7,051 nucleotides of DNA from an uncultured Lachnospiraceae bacterium. GTDB lineage: Bacteria; Bacillota; Clostridia; Lachnospirales; Lachnospiraceae. Position numbers and translations under genes: made by a program. The stretch is from assembly GCA_946533525.1 (NCBI GenBank), contig CAMNBW010000081.1, positions 1 through 7,051 on the forward strand, written 5' to 3'. Below the pieces are notes generated by a model. The model ran no database searches. It worked only from the letters and a program-made list of their open reading frames with translations, and had not been told where the DNA came from. Below, piece by piece: positions 6,900 to 7,051 of the stretch. Positions within the stretch are counted from its first letter, which is position 1, and each line of letters starts with the position of its first letter.

Positions 6900-7017
6900 G
6901 CGCTGTGTGACACGGCTCGCTAAGAATTTTCGTTGTGGCGCTGCGCGAGCAAATTTCCAAGCACTTTGCGCGGCATGCTTTAGTTTCAAGTATCAATTTA
7001 TAATTTAATTGTTCTGT

Positions 7018-7051
7018 AAAAAGGCAGATATGTATGAGTATCAGCCTTTTT
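7018..7051. terminator. Probable intrinsic terminator, bidirectional in form
   Basis: AAAAAGGC at 7018-7025 pairs with GCCTTTTT at 7044-7051. An A/A mismatch follows, then GATA (7027-7030) pairs with TATC (7039-7042), leaving an eight-base loop. The T-tract is on the + strand at the window edge and may continue beyond it; the A-tract makes the same structure usable from the minus strand. It would end the five-gene operon about 285 bases after oadA, and could also serve a convergent gene beyond the window. Confidence 0.75.

Larger units (their letters stand above)
6748..6982. repeat. Long imperfect inverted repeat (foldback, MITE-like element)
   Basis: This gene-free stretch folds back on itself. 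Segments of the left arm match the reverse complement of the right arm in order: AAGCAT 6750-6755 with ATGCTT 6975-6980; GCGCAAAG 6758-6765 with CTTTGCGC 6964-6971; AAATTTGC 6773-6780 with GCAAATTT 6949-6956; ACAACGAAAA 6791-6800 with TTTTCGTTGT 6927-6936; TTCT 6802-6805 with AGAA 6923-6926. A further imperfect match joins 6840-6854 with 6903-6916. Small bulges separate the blocks, and the left side has about 30 extra bases (6810-6839). No transposase and no clear target duplication are visible. It could be a non-autonomous mobile element, a genome-wide intergenic repeat of REP/MITE type, or a structured RNA 3' end. It starts about 15 bases after the oadA stop. Confidence 0.7.

Noticed and set aside
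6804..6989. 61-codon minus-strand frame in the last intergenic region
   Set aside because: It lies wholly inside the foldback element, has no ribosome site that I can see, and matches no known family. It could be a spurious frame that recurs with copies of the repeat.

Overview
The window looks like chromosomal DNA of an anaerobic Firmicute, most likely of the Lachnospiraceae or a close relative. The basis is the gene content (low-GC Gram-positive type ScpA/ScpB, and a biotin-dependent Na+ decarboxylase with separate small subunits), the strong GGAGG-type ribosome binding sites, the moderate base composition and the heavy use of ctt, agg/aga and ata codons. Family-level placement is an inference; nothing here fixes the genus. 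All seven protein genes lie on the + strand and appear intact.

Positions 1-1347 hold scpA and scpB, the two non-SMC subunits of the bacterial condensin. They are separated by 4 bases and are probably translationally coupled. Positions 1348-1457 form the only real promoter region: a 20-bp dyad, a near-consensus sigma-A promoter (TTGAAA, 17 bp, TATAAA with an extended -10) and an AT-rich leader ending in GGAGG.

Positions 1458-6733 are a compact five-gene operon with gaps of 21-29 bases. In order it encodes: a divergent acyl-CoA-type (MmdA/PccB fold) carboxyltransferase; a lipoprotein-anchored OadG/MmdD-like small subunit; a stand-alone biotin carrier with an EAMKMEI site; an OadB/MmdB/GcdB Na+-translocating decarboxylase subunit; and an OadA/5S-type carboxyltransferase without its own biotin domain. 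The inferred scheme is that the 5S-type enzyme moves the carboxyl group of oxaloacetate onto the biotin carrier, and the membrane beta subunit then decarboxylates carboxybiotin and exports Na+. The second carboxyltransferase could load the same carrier from, or unload it to, an acyl-CoA. That would make the set a Na+-coupled decarboxylase, a Propionibacterium-like transcarboxylase, or a switchable hybrid. No biotin carboxylase is encoded here. The individual families are well known. The less ordinary points are the pairing of two carboxyltransferase types, the altered conserved motifs of the first one, and the large extracytoplasmic extension of the gamma subunit.

Positions 6734-7051 (318 bases) contain no credible gene. 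They hold a foldback, MITE-like imperfect palindrome of about 235 bp with nested hairpins, an AT-rich stretch, and a bidirectional-looking intrinsic terminator at the very end of the window.
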